Origin: JAUYQR01 sp050632395
GTDB taxonomy: Bacteria > Pseudomonadota > Alphaproteobacteria > Rhodobacterales > Rhodobacteraceae
Assembly (NCBI RefSeq): GCF_050632395.1
Contig: NZ_CP192600.1
Coordinates: forward strand, 3,658,001 to 3,722,000
DNA: 64,000 bases
Reading direction: 5' to 3'
Part shown: in pieces, positions 41,818 through 49,251 of the stretch
Layout: each line of letters begins with the position of its first letter
Position numbering within the stretch: the stretch's first letter is position 1
Made by a program: the position numbers and the translations under genes
Notes under the pieces: generated by a model
The model's input: the letters and a program-made list of their open reading frames with translations, nothing else
Databases searched by the model: none
What the model was told of the DNA's origin: nothing

Positions 41818-42840
41818 ATGACGGCGCTGAAACAATATCAACGGCTGGAATGCACCGGTCTCTGGCGCGAAGCGCCCGAGGACCAGCGTCGTGAGGTTCT
41901 AGTCCAGTTCGGCGATGCGACCCTCATCCTCAGCGATCCCAAAAGCAGTGTTGCGATCAGTCACTGGTCCTTGCCCGCCGTGGAACGCACCAACCCAGGT
42001 GAAACGCCAGCCGTGTTTTCCCCGGGTGCGGACGCGACCGAGACGCTGGAACTTGACGAACCGGACATGATCGCAGCGCTCGAAGCGGTGCAGGGTGCGG
42101 TGAAGGCAGCCACGGCGCGGCCGGGCCGGTTGCGGGGTGCATTGCTGGGCACGGCTACGGTTTCAGTGATTGCCCTCGGTGCCTTCTGGGTGCCGGGTGC
42201 GCTGGTAGCGCACACCGCCTCGGTCATTCCGGCGGCAAAGCGCGCCGAGATCGGACAGACCGTGCTGGATGACCTGACCCGGGTGACTGGAACTCCCTGT
42301 GACAATCAACTGGGGTTAGGCGCGCTGGCCGGCATTGCCGAACGCGTGTTTGGCCCGGTCGACACGCCGATCCTCTACATCCTGCCTGAAGGTGTCGGCC
42401 AACCGCTCAGCTTGCCAGGCGATGTGATTGTCTTGCCACGCGCCCTTGCCGAAAGCTCCAAAGGCCCCGAAGCTCTGGCCGGCACCGCGCTTGTCGAAGG
42501 GCTGCGCAAGAAGGACGCCGACCCGATGATCGCGCTATTGGATCACGTCGGGCTGCGCGCCACGTTCCAGCTTCTGACGACCGGAGACTTGCCGCCCGGG
42601 GCGCTGCAGGGCTACGGCGAGGTCTTGCTGCAGACAACGACCACACCACCTGTCGATACCCGTGTGCTGGCCGCCTTCGAGCAGGCCCAGATCCCCGCCA
42701 CCCCCTATGCGCTGTCCGTTGACCCGGACGGCAAGGTGACTGCCGGTCTTGTTGCAAATGATCCCTACAAGGGGCTGTCACCGACGCCGCTGATCCCCGA
42801 CGATGACTGGGTCGCACTTCAGGCGATCTGCACTAACTGA
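41818..42840 (+). CDS. membrane protein with degenerate M48-like domain
   Basis: A 340-residue protein. An N-terminal cytoplasmic part (RLECTGLWREAPEDQRREVL) precedes one hydrophobic segment (LLGTATVSVIALGAFWVPGA) and a periplasmic domain resembling M48 peptidases: AERVFGPVDTPILYILPEGV and GDVIVLPRALAESSKGPEAL. Where active M48 enzymes have HExxH, this reads ALVEGLRKKD, so the zinc site is lost. It is likely a pseudo-peptidase or scaffold. The ATG at 41818 keeps the cytoplasmic segment; an upstream ATG is less supported. It ends five bases before the convergent SPOR gene. Confidence 0.7.
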   Translation: MTALKQYQRLECTGLWREAPEDQRREVLVQFGDATLILSDPKSSVAISHWSLPAVERTNPGETPAVFSPGADATETLELDEPDMIAALEAVQGAVKAATARPGRLRGALLGTATVSVIALGAFWVPGALVAHTASVIPAAKRAEIGQTVLDDLTRVTGTPCDNQLGLGALAGIAERVFGPVDTPILYILPEGVGQPLSLPGDVIVLPRALAESSKGPEALAGTALVEGLRKKDADPMIALLDHVGLRATFQLLTTGDLPPGALQGYGEVLLQTTTTPPVDTRVLAAFEQAQIPATPYALSVDPDGKVTAGLVANDPYKGLSPTPLIPDDDWVALQAICTN

Positions 42841-42845
42841 CCGCC

Positions 42846-43433
42846 CTAAGGGGAGACCAGCATCGCGTCGGAAAAGCCAGCCGACCGGACCTTCGCCAAT
42901 GCGGCGCTGGCCGAGGCCGCGCTTTCAAAGGGTCCGGCAAGGATCGAGGTCAGTTGCATCCCGTTGTGCATCACCTGCTTGCGCGTGACCGGCAAGCCAA
43001 GCTCGGTGATCCTGCGTTCGGCCCGGTCGGCGTTCTCGACCTTGGAAAAACTTCCGATTGCCATCAGGATCGTCCCGGTTGCCGGGCCTGCCGCGTTTTC
43101 CTGCACCGGGGCTTGGTCTTGCACGGTCGGAACGGCAAGTGGCGACGCTTCGCCCGCAATCGGCACCCGGCGGCCAGAGGGTGGAAACCCGCAAAGCACG
43201 CCCCCGTCACGGGCCACACGCGGAACCCACACGGTCTCGCCTTTGGAGCCAGCGCGCAGGAACAGGCAGCCAGCACTATCGACATACTGCTGGCCCGCGA
43301 ACGTGGCCGGTGGCGTTTCAGCCGGACGCATCACCTCTCTCGCATCAGCGACCGAGGATGCCGCCAAAAGCGCGCTGAGCGAAGCAAGACTAAGCCTCAA
43401 ATTACACCGAACCACTGACTGCACCTTTGCCAT
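42846..43433 (-). CDS. exported SPOR-domain protein
   Basis: A 195-residue secreted or periplasmic protein. The signal region NLRLSLASLSALLAASSVAD follows the ATG at 43433. The middle has a Cys pair (SAGCLFLRAG, VLCGFPPSGRR), and the C-terminus is a SPOR domain (TILMAIGSFSKVENADRAER, then QLTSILAGPFESAASA), which binds denuded peptidoglycan at division sites. It is convergent with the degenerate M48-like gene and lies downstream of upp by 30 bases on the same strand. Confidence 0.75.
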   Translation of the reverse strand: MAKVQSVVRCNLRLSLASLSALLAASSVADAREVMRPAETPPATFAGQQYVDSAGCLFLRAGSKGETVWVPRVARDGGVLCGFPPSGRRVPIAGEASPLAVPTVQDQAPVQENAAGPATGTILMAIGSFSKVENADRAERRITELGLPVTRKQVMHNGMQLTSILAGPFESAASASAALAKVRSAGFSDAMLVSP

Positions 43434-43463
43434 CTGTGCCGCGTCTTGGCGGCCGTGCATGCC

Positions 43464-44096
43464 CTACTTCGTTCCGAACATCCTGTCGCCCGCATCGCCC
43501 AACCCCGGCACGATGTAGCCGTGGTCATTCAGATGACGGTCAACCGCCGCAGTCACGATCGGCACGTCGGGATGGACTTCCTTCATCCGCGCGACGCCTT
43601 CCGGCGCGGCAAGCAGGCAGAGAAACCGGATTTCCTTGGCGCCCGCCTGCTTAAGCAGGGATATCGCCGCAACCGAAGAATTGCCGGTTGCCAGCATCGG
43701 GTCCACAACGATGCTGATGCGGTCCTCCATGTGATCCGGCAGCTTGCAGTAATATTGTACCGGCTGAAGCGTTTCGGGGTCGCGGTAAAGCCCGACGAAC
43801 CCCACACGCGCTGCTGGGATCAGTTCCAGTATCCCGTCCAGCAGCCCGTTTCCCGCGCGCAAGATCGACACCAACGCCAGTTTCTTTCCCTCGATGACCG
43901 GGGAGTCCATTTCTTCCAGAGGCGTTTCGATCCGCTTCGTGGTCATCGGCAGTTCGCGCGTCACCTCATAGGCCAGCAGCAGGCTGATCTCGCGCAAGAG
44001 CTTTCGAAACGACGCGGTCGACGTATCCTTCTCGCGCATCAAGGTCAGCTTGTGCTGCACCAGAGGGTGCGAAACGACGGTCAGGTGATCAAGCAT
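43464..44096 (-). CDS. upp: uracil phosphoribosyltransferase
   Basis: Converts uracil and PRPP to UMP in pyrimidine salvage. 210 residues. Motifs: HPLVQHKLTLMREKDTSTAS, LVSILRAGNGLLDGIL, the PRPP-binding VVDPMLATGNSSVAAI and the C-terminal uracil-binding DHGYIVPGLGDAGDRMFGT. The ATG at 44096 overlaps the add stop by eight bases, giving tight coupling. It is the last gene of the cdd-deoA-deoB-add-upp operon. Confidence 0.97.
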   Translation of the reverse strand: MLDHLTVVSHPLVQHKLTLMREKDTSTASFRKLLREISLLLAYEVTRELPMTTKRIETPLEEMDSPVIEGKKLALVSILRAGNGLLDGILELIPAARVGFVGLYRDPETLQPVQYYCKLPDHMEDRISIVVDPMLATGNSSVAAISLLKQAGAKEIRFLCLLAAPEGVARMKEVHPDVPIVTAAVDRHLNDHGYIVPGLGDAGDRMFGTK

Positions 44097-45081
44097 CGAC
44101 AGTCTCCAACTTTGCGCGGATCTTCGACTTGGTATCATCATCGCAGAAGGCGGCGTCAAGCGAGGCGCGGGCGATCTTTTCAAAGACGCCCTCGTCCCAA
44201 TCGAACGCCCTGTGCAACTCTTCGTATTCGCGCGCCATCGTGGTGTGGAAAAAGGGTGGATCGTCGGTCGATATCGTCACCTTCACCCCACGGTCGAACA
44301 TCGTGCCGATAGGATGATCTCGGAACGTCGGGTATAGCCCCAAGGCCACGTTCGACCCCGGACAAACCTCCAGCACCACGCCCCGTTCGGCCAGTTCGTC
44401 AACTAGCGCGAGGTCCTCGATGGCCCGCACACCGTGCCCGATCCGCTCCACCTCAAGATCGTTCAGTGCGGCGCGGACACTGTCGGGCCCGCCCCATTCG
44501 CCGGCATGTGCCGTCAGCCGCAGCCCAGCCTCGCGCGCAAGGTCGAAAGACCAACGGAAATCCTTTGGCTGGCCAACCTTTTCGTCGCCCGCGATCCCGA
44601 AACCGACGATCCAGTCCCCGGCTGTTTCCGCAGCGCAACGCGCCGTCTGGCGTGCTTTTTCAGGCCCGAAATGACGGATGCAGGTCACGACGCCCCGCAA
44701 AGTGATGCCAAACTGGCGTTCCGCCTGATCCGCCGCTTCGCGCATTGCGTGCAGATACTCGCGCCATGCCCCAAGATCACGCCCGCCGCAAAAATCCGGC
44801 GACAGGAACGTCTCGGAATAGACAACACCGCTGGCAGCCGATTCCTCAAGCACCGCCAGAACAAGCCGGTGGTAATCCTCGGGCCGTTGCAGGGTGCTGG
44901 TGGCCGCCTCATAGACCTTGAGGAAATCCCAGAAATCCTTGTACCGGTACGCCCCGTTTTCGCTGAACAGACCGGACAGATCCATCTTTTTCTCGCGCGC
45001 CAGTCCGCGAATGAAGGCCGGCGGCGCCGCACCCTCCAGATGCAAGTGCAGTTCGACCTTTGGCAGGGTGGGGACGTTCAC
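44089..45081 (-). CDS. add: adenosine deaminase
   Basis: Zn-dependent deaminase of (deoxy)adenosine to (deoxy)inosine. 330 residues from a GTG at 45081 with AAGGAG seven bases upstream; the GTGA overlaps the deoB stop. Motifs: ELHLHLEGAAPPAF (zinc His pair), LTAHAGEWGG (His with Glu, catalytic), RIGHGVRA, and the C-terminal STDDPPFF with the Asp ligand pair. Closely related adenine deaminase is possible but the HAGEWGG and length favour adenosine. Confidence 0.93.
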   Translation of the reverse strand: MNVPTLPKVELHLHLEGAAPPAFIRGLAREKKMDLSGLFSENGAYRYKDFWDFLKVYEAATSTLQRPEDYHRLVLAVLEESAASGVVYSETFLSPDFCGGRDLGAWREYLHAMREAADQAERQFGITLRGVVTCIRHFGPEKARQTARCAAETAGDWIVGFGIAGDEKVGQPKDFRWSFDLAREAGLRLTAHAGEWGGPDSVRAALNDLEVERIGHGVRAIEDLALVDELAERGVVLEVCPGSNVALGLYPTFRDHPIGTMFDRGVKVTISTDDPPFFHTTMAREYEELHRAFDWDEGVFEKIARASLDAAFCDDDTKSKIRAKLETVDA

Positions 45082-46274
45082 AGAAAGCTCCTTCCGGGCC
45101 CGGTTGTGGAAAGCCCAAGGTGCGTCGCAACCGAGGCGGCAACATCGGTAAAGCCCACCTGACCGATTGCCTTCGTTCCGGCGCCCAATCCGATGACCGG
45201 CACGCATTCGCGCGTGTGTTCGGTTCCCCGGAACGTGGGGTCATTGCCGTGGTCGGCCGTGAAGATCGCCAGATCGTCAGGCCCCAGCGTGGCAAAAAAG
45301 TCCGGCAGACGGGCGTCGAACCATTCAAGCGCGCGGGCATATCCCGCCACATCGCGCGGATGGCCATAAAGCGTGTCGAACTCGACAAAATTGGCAAAGG
45401 TAAGCGAACCCGGCTCCGCTTCACTACCAAGCCGTATCAGATGTTCGAAAAGGTCGGCATCGCTCTTGCCCTTGTGCAAGCACCCGATTCCGCGCATCGA
45501 AAAGATGTCGCCGATCTTGCCCACGGCGTGCGTGGCCCGCCCGTCTGCCGCTGCCCAATCCAGCAACGTCGGTGACGGCGGGGCGATGGCGAAATCCTTG
45601 CGGTTTGCCGTTCGTTTGAAATTGTCAGGTGTCCCGACAAAAGGCCGGGCAATGACCCGCCCGACCTTGCGCGCGTGCAGCATCGGCGCGAGATCGGCGC
45701 ACAGCCTGAGCAACCGCTCCAGCCCGAATGCCTCTTCATGCGCCGCGATCTGAAACACGGAATCGGCAGATGTGTAACAGATCGGCCAACCCGTACTCAG
45801 GTGTGCTTCGATATGTTCGGCAATGATAGGGATCCCCGAGGCATGGCAATTGCCAAGAATGCCGTCGGTGCCTGCCAGCCGACAGACCTCGCGCACGATA
45901 TCGTCCGGAAACGCCGGAATGGTGTGGGGAAAATAGGTCCAGTCCCACGGCACCGGAACACCCGCCAGTTCCCAATGGCCCGAAGGGGTATCCTTGCCGT
46001 TGCTGACTTCTGTGGCGGCACCCCACAGGCCTTGCGGTTCGGCGCCGAAACCTGGAGCAGACAGGCCAGATGACAACCTGACGGCAGCCCCAAGTCCAAG
46101 ACCGACAAGGACCGGCACCCTCAAGGCACCTTTGCGGTCCACGTCGGCCCTACCACGGGCGCAGGCTTCGGCAATATGACCCAGCGTGTTTGATCCGGCG
46201 TCGCCGAAGCGGTCGGCATCCGGCGCGCCGCCACAGCCGACCGAATCCATCACGATCAGGAAGGCGCGCGGCAT
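45078..46274 (-). CDS. deoB: phosphopentomutase
   Basis: Interconverts (deoxy)ribose-1-phosphate and -5-phosphate, linking nucleoside cleavage to central carbon metabolism. 398 residues of the alkaline-phosphatase superfamily. Seen: LIVMDSVGCGGAPDADRFGD (metal-ligand Asp and Ser/Thr nucleophile region), GHWELAGV, HPRDVAGYARALE and FTADHGNDPTFRGTEHTREC with the second metal site. The ATG overlaps the deoA stop by one base (TGATG), and the stop overlaps add. Confidence 0.97.
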   Translation of the reverse strand: MPRAFLIVMDSVGCGGAPDADRFGDAGSNTLGHIAEACARGRADVDRKGALRVPVLVGLGLGAAVRLSSGLSAPGFGAEPQGLWGAATEVSNGKDTPSGHWELAGVPVPWDWTYFPHTIPAFPDDIVREVCRLAGTDGILGNCHASGIPIIAEHIEAHLSTGWPICYTSADSVFQIAAHEEAFGLERLLRLCADLAPMLHARKVGRVIARPFVGTPDNFKRTANRKDFAIAPPSPTLLDWAAADGRATHAVGKIGDIFSMRGIGCLHKGKSDADLFEHLIRLGSEAEPGSLTFANFVEFDTLYGHPRDVAGYARALEWFDARLPDFFATLGPDDLAIFTADHGNDPTFRGTEHTRECVPVIGLGAGTKAIGQVGFTDVAASVATHLGLSTTGPGRSFL

Positions 46275-47584
46275 CAGGCGATCCTCTTCAGCACTAGCGG
46301 CGGCTCGCCCGGCGCCGCGTCGCTGATGCGGTAGGCCGCCTGAACAGCCCGAACGGCGGCACGGGCGGCGTCCTCGGTTGCCGCATGAACCATCGCAATC
46401 GGCACACCGGCCCCCGCCTCTTCGCCGAGCCCGGCCAGGTCCGACAACCCGACCGAAAGGTTCAGCTTGTCGCCTTCGCGCAATCGCCCGCCACCCAGAT
46501 GCACCACGGCATGACCCAGCGCCTCGCCGTCTATCGCTGCGATGAAACCGTCGGAAAGTGCTGGCACTTCCATCACTACCGGCGCTGAAGGCAAGCGATC
46601 CGGCCACCGCTCGACGAAATCCTGCGGGCCGCCCTGTGCCGCCACCATGCGGCCAAAGATTTCGGCTGCGGCACCGGATTCAAGCGCCTGCGCGATCCGC
46701 CCTGCCCCATCTTCCGGGTCTGCGGCCAATCCGGCCAGCGCCAATGCCTCGCCGCCCAACGCGGCAGTCAGATCCCACAGCGCTGTGTTGACCGATGTTC
46801 CGGTCAGCGTCTCCATCACCTCGATGACTTCCAGCGCGTTGCCTGCCGCCGTGGCGAGAGGTTGGCTCATGTCGGTGATCAAGGCCGACGTCATGCAGCC
46901 CGCACCCTGTGCCGTGGCGACCAGCGCTCGGGCTAGTTCTTCGGCCCGCTCGAGCGTCTTCATGAACGCGCCGGACCCGCATTTCACATCAAGCACCAAC
47001 GCTTCAAGACCAGCCGCCAGTTTCTTGGACAGGATCGACGCTGTGATCAGATCGACGCTTTCTACCGTCCCCGACACATCCCGGATGGCGTAAAGCCGCT
47101 TGTCGGCAGGTGCAATTTCGGCGCTTGCAGCGACGATTGCACAGCGAACGTCCTTCAACTGCGCGCGCAGGGCATCTTCCGTCAGTCCGGTCCTGAAGCC
47201 GGGAATCGCCTCCAACTTGTCCAGCGTCCCGCCCGTATGCCCCAGCCCGCGGCCAGAAATCATCGGGACATAAGCACCGCAGGCAGCAAGGGCCGGTGCC
47301 AACAAAAGCGAGACGCAGTCACCGATGCCGCCGGTCGAATGCTTGTCGACAATCGGCCCCGGCATGTCCCATGCCAGCACCTTGCCACTGTCGCGCATCC
47401 CTCGCGTCAGGGCGACTCGCCCGGCTTCCCCCAAACCCTTCAACAGCACGGCCATTGCGAATGCACCGGCCTGCGCATCGGTTACCACGCCAGAGGCCAG
47501 CCCCTGTGCGAACCAGGCCAGTTCATCTGCGGTCGGCTGCCCGCCGTCACGCAGCCGAACGATGATGCTGCGGGCATCGGTCAT
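46274..47584 (-). CDS. deoA: thymidine phosphorylase
   Basis: Cleaves thymidine to thymine and deoxyribose-1-phosphate. 436 residues. Landmarks: opening RSIIVRLRDGGQPTADELAW, the phosphate-binding KHSTGGIGDCVSLLLAP, SGRGLGHTGGTLDKLEAIPG, and KCGSGAFMKT. The ATG at 47584 overlaps the cdd stop as ATGA; the stop overlaps the deoB start by one base. The operon therefore runs with no real gap. Confidence 0.97.
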   Translation of the reverse strand: MTDARSIIVRLRDGGQPTADELAWFAQGLASGVVTDAQAGAFAMAVLLKGLGEAGRVALTRGMRDSGKVLAWDMPGPIVDKHSTGGIGDCVSLLLAPALAACGAYVPMISGRGLGHTGGTLDKLEAIPGFRTGLTEDALRAQLKDVRCAIVAASAEIAPADKRLYAIRDVSGTVESVDLITASILSKKLAAGLEALVLDVKCGSGAFMKTLERAEELARALVATAQGAGCMTSALITDMSQPLATAAGNALEVIEVMETLTGTSVNTALWDLTAALGGEALALAGLAADPEDGAGRIAQALESGAAAEIFGRMVAAQGGPQDFVERWPDRLPSAPVVMEVPALSDGFIAAIDGEALGHAVVHLGGGRLREGDKLNLSVGLSDLAGLGEEAGAGVPIAMVHAATEDAARAAVRAVQAAYRISDAAPGEPPLVLKRIA

Positions 47585-47976
47585 GTCCGGTCCATGTGCG
47601 CGGCGGTGAATACGCCGGGCAAAAGGTCGCCAACAGTAACGGTTCGTGCCTTCCCGTCTGTCGTGCACATGGTGACCTTCACGTCCTGCGCCGCAAACTC
47701 GGCCAGTTTTTGGCGGCAGCCACCGCAGGGGGGAACCGGGTGAGGGCTGTCTGCGATGACCAGCGCCTCGATGATCCGCGTTTCACCTGCCGCTACCATT
47801 GCCGCAATCGCCCCCGCTTCGGCGCAGGTGCCTTCGGGATAGGCCACGTTCTCGACATTGCATCCCGCATAGATCGTTCCGGACACCGCCCGCAGGGCCG
47901 CCCCCACCTTAAAGCGTGAATAGGGCGCATAGGCGTTTTCGCGAACCGCCTTCGCGGCCTCCAGCAGCGTCATCAT
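47581..47976 (-). CDS. cdd: cytidine deaminase
   Basis: Zn-dependent deamination of (deoxy)cytidine to (deoxy)uridine. 131 residues, a homotetramer-type CDA. Zn ligands and catalytic Glu lie in EGTCAEAGAI and PPCGGCRQKL; CNVENVAY contacts the ribose. Two adjacent ATGs exist; AGGAG is near both. It leads the deo operon. A perfect hairpin lies 11-28 bases upstream. Confidence 0.96.
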   Translation of the reverse strand: MMTLLEAAKAVRENAYAPYSRFKVGAALRAVSGTIYAGCNVENVAYPEGTCAEAGAIAAMVAAGETRIIEALVIADSPHPVPPCGGCRQKLAEFAAQDVKVTMCTTDGKARTVTVGDLLPGVFTAAHMDRT

Positions 47977-47986
47977 CGCTTCTCCT

Positions 47987-48004
47987 TCTGACCTTGCGGT
48001 CAGA
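47987..48004. promoter_or_regulatory. perfect palindrome upstream of cdd
   Basis: TCTGACC (47987-47993), TTGC, GGTCAGA (47998-48004). It lies in the 60-base gap between the upstream cupin gene and cdd, about 10 bases before cdd's start. It may be a repressor site for the nucleoside operon or a leader hairpin; no U-run follows, so it is not a clear terminator. Confidence 0.5.
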
Positions 48005-48036
48005 GTTTGGTCCTGGTGGCCAGCTTATGCAAGTCG

Positions 48037-49113
48037 TCAGGCCAGACGCGTAGGCGGGTTACCCGGAAGCGAGACCTCAAGCAGTTCAAGGTCCGGCGTG
48101 GCGTCGCTGTATCTGGTCGCCATGCCCGGCGGGATGACGAACGCATCGCCGGGCGACAGGCGATAAGGCTCCTTGCCCTCACCCTCTAGCGTCATCGCGC
48201 CGGCCATGACGAAGCTGAACAGGATGTCGCCGTCGTGCACCGTCCAGGGTGCCACGCCCACAGGACGCGCAACCATGACGGACGCCACACCCTTGGTGGC
48301 AGCATTGATCATGGTATCCCGCGCCTCGAACCCCGGAATCCGGTAGGGCTGAAAGGTTCCATCACGACCGATGTTGTGCACGAACTTCTGTCCTTCCCAC
48401 TCTCGGTCTGGGCGGAAATGCGGGGTTGGCAAGGTCATCTCGTGATCGATCTCGGTGACGTGGTCGGCAGGCACTCCGATTTCCACGACCTGCACGCCTT
48501 CGGAATGCAGCACCTTGTGACGGATCCCCGGCGGCTGGATGAAGCAATCGCCGGCGTTGATACGGCGGATACCGCCCTGATCCTCGTATAGCACGTCAAC
48601 CCAGCCCGCGACGCAGAAGATCAGCTGAAAGCCGACCTTATGATAATGCACCATGTCAGGGACTGGACCGTCCGGAACCCGAATGTGGCTTGCGATCATT
48701 GCCCCGCCAAGGCGGGTCGGTACCAGATCGCGATACTCCATCCCCGCGCGTCCGATTACCCAAGGGGCCTGATCGGCCAGACGGCGGACCACAAAGGCAT
48801 GTTCGGTGCGCGGCATCACCAACGGCGGGTCAAGTTCGTCGATCTCGATCCGTGTGCCGTTCGGCGCGGTCAGCGTGCGCGCGCCCCCGGCAAATCCGTC
48901 CGGATCTTCCGTCAGAATACGCAGGGTTCCCGGCGCTTCCGGCGCGCCCTTCTGGATGCGCAGTCGCAGCCCGTGGCCGGACACGACCGCAACTTCGGGA
49001 TTGTCGGCAGGATAGATCATATCCAGCCGCATCCGCAGGGTTTTGGTGAAAAACGGAAGGTCGTTGCGCAACTCCTGCGTCGGCAGGCGAATTTCGGCGC
49101 GCGTTTCGCTCAT
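48037..49113 (-). CDS. VOC (glyoxalase-like) plus double-cupin fusion protein
   Basis: A 358-residue protein. The N-terminal 95 residues look like one VOC/glyoxalase module (DLPFFTKTLRMRLDMIYPAD, then VVSGHGLRLRIQKGAPEAPG). The rest has two cupin units: MVHYHKVGFQLIFCVAGWVD with INAGDCFIQPPGIRHKVLHS, and later GDILFSFVMAGAMTLEGEGK with LSPGDAFVIPPGMATRYSD. The first cupin has His ligands (YHK, H) for a metal; the second lacks clear His ligands. It may be a dioxygenase or isomerase acting on small organic acids; no substrate is known. Confidence 0.75.
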   Translation of the reverse strand: MSETRAEIRLPTQELRNDLPFFTKTLRMRLDMIYPADNPEVAVVSGHGLRLRIQKGAPEAPGTLRILTEDPDGFAGGARTLTAPNGTRIEIDELDPPLVMPRTEHAFVVRRLADQAPWVIGRAGMEYRDLVPTRLGGAMIASHIRVPDGPVPDMVHYHKVGFQLIFCVAGWVDVLYEDQGGIRRINAGDCFIQPPGIRHKVLHSEGVQVVEIGVPADHVTEIDHEMTLPTPHFRPDREWEGQKFVHNIGRDGTFQPYRIPGFEARDTMINAATKGVASVMVARPVGVAPWTVHDGDILFSFVMAGAMTLEGEGKEPYRLSPGDAFVIPPGMATRYSDATPDLELLEVSLPGNPPTRLA

Positions 49114-49215
49114 GGTGTTCCTCGTGCTATGGCTGCATCGTGAGCGGCATCGCAGGGATTTGCAAGCGATGCCGATAAGACTTGCGCATCTGACGGTGTT
49201 GGCAGGTCAGAAGAA

Positions 49216-49235
49216 TTGGTTTAGGGCTAAACCAA
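49216..49235. promoter_or_regulatory. 20-bp perfect palindrome upstream of maeB
   Basis: Arms TTGGTTTAG (49216-49224) and CTAAACCAA (49227-49235) are perfect, with two central bases. The right arm ends seven bases before GGAGG and 17 bases before the ATG, so bound protein would overlap the start region. The TTTAG-CTAAA core resembles LacI-family operators, but the regulator is not identified. Confidence 0.6.
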
Positions 49236-49251
49236 ATTTCTGGAGGGTGGG

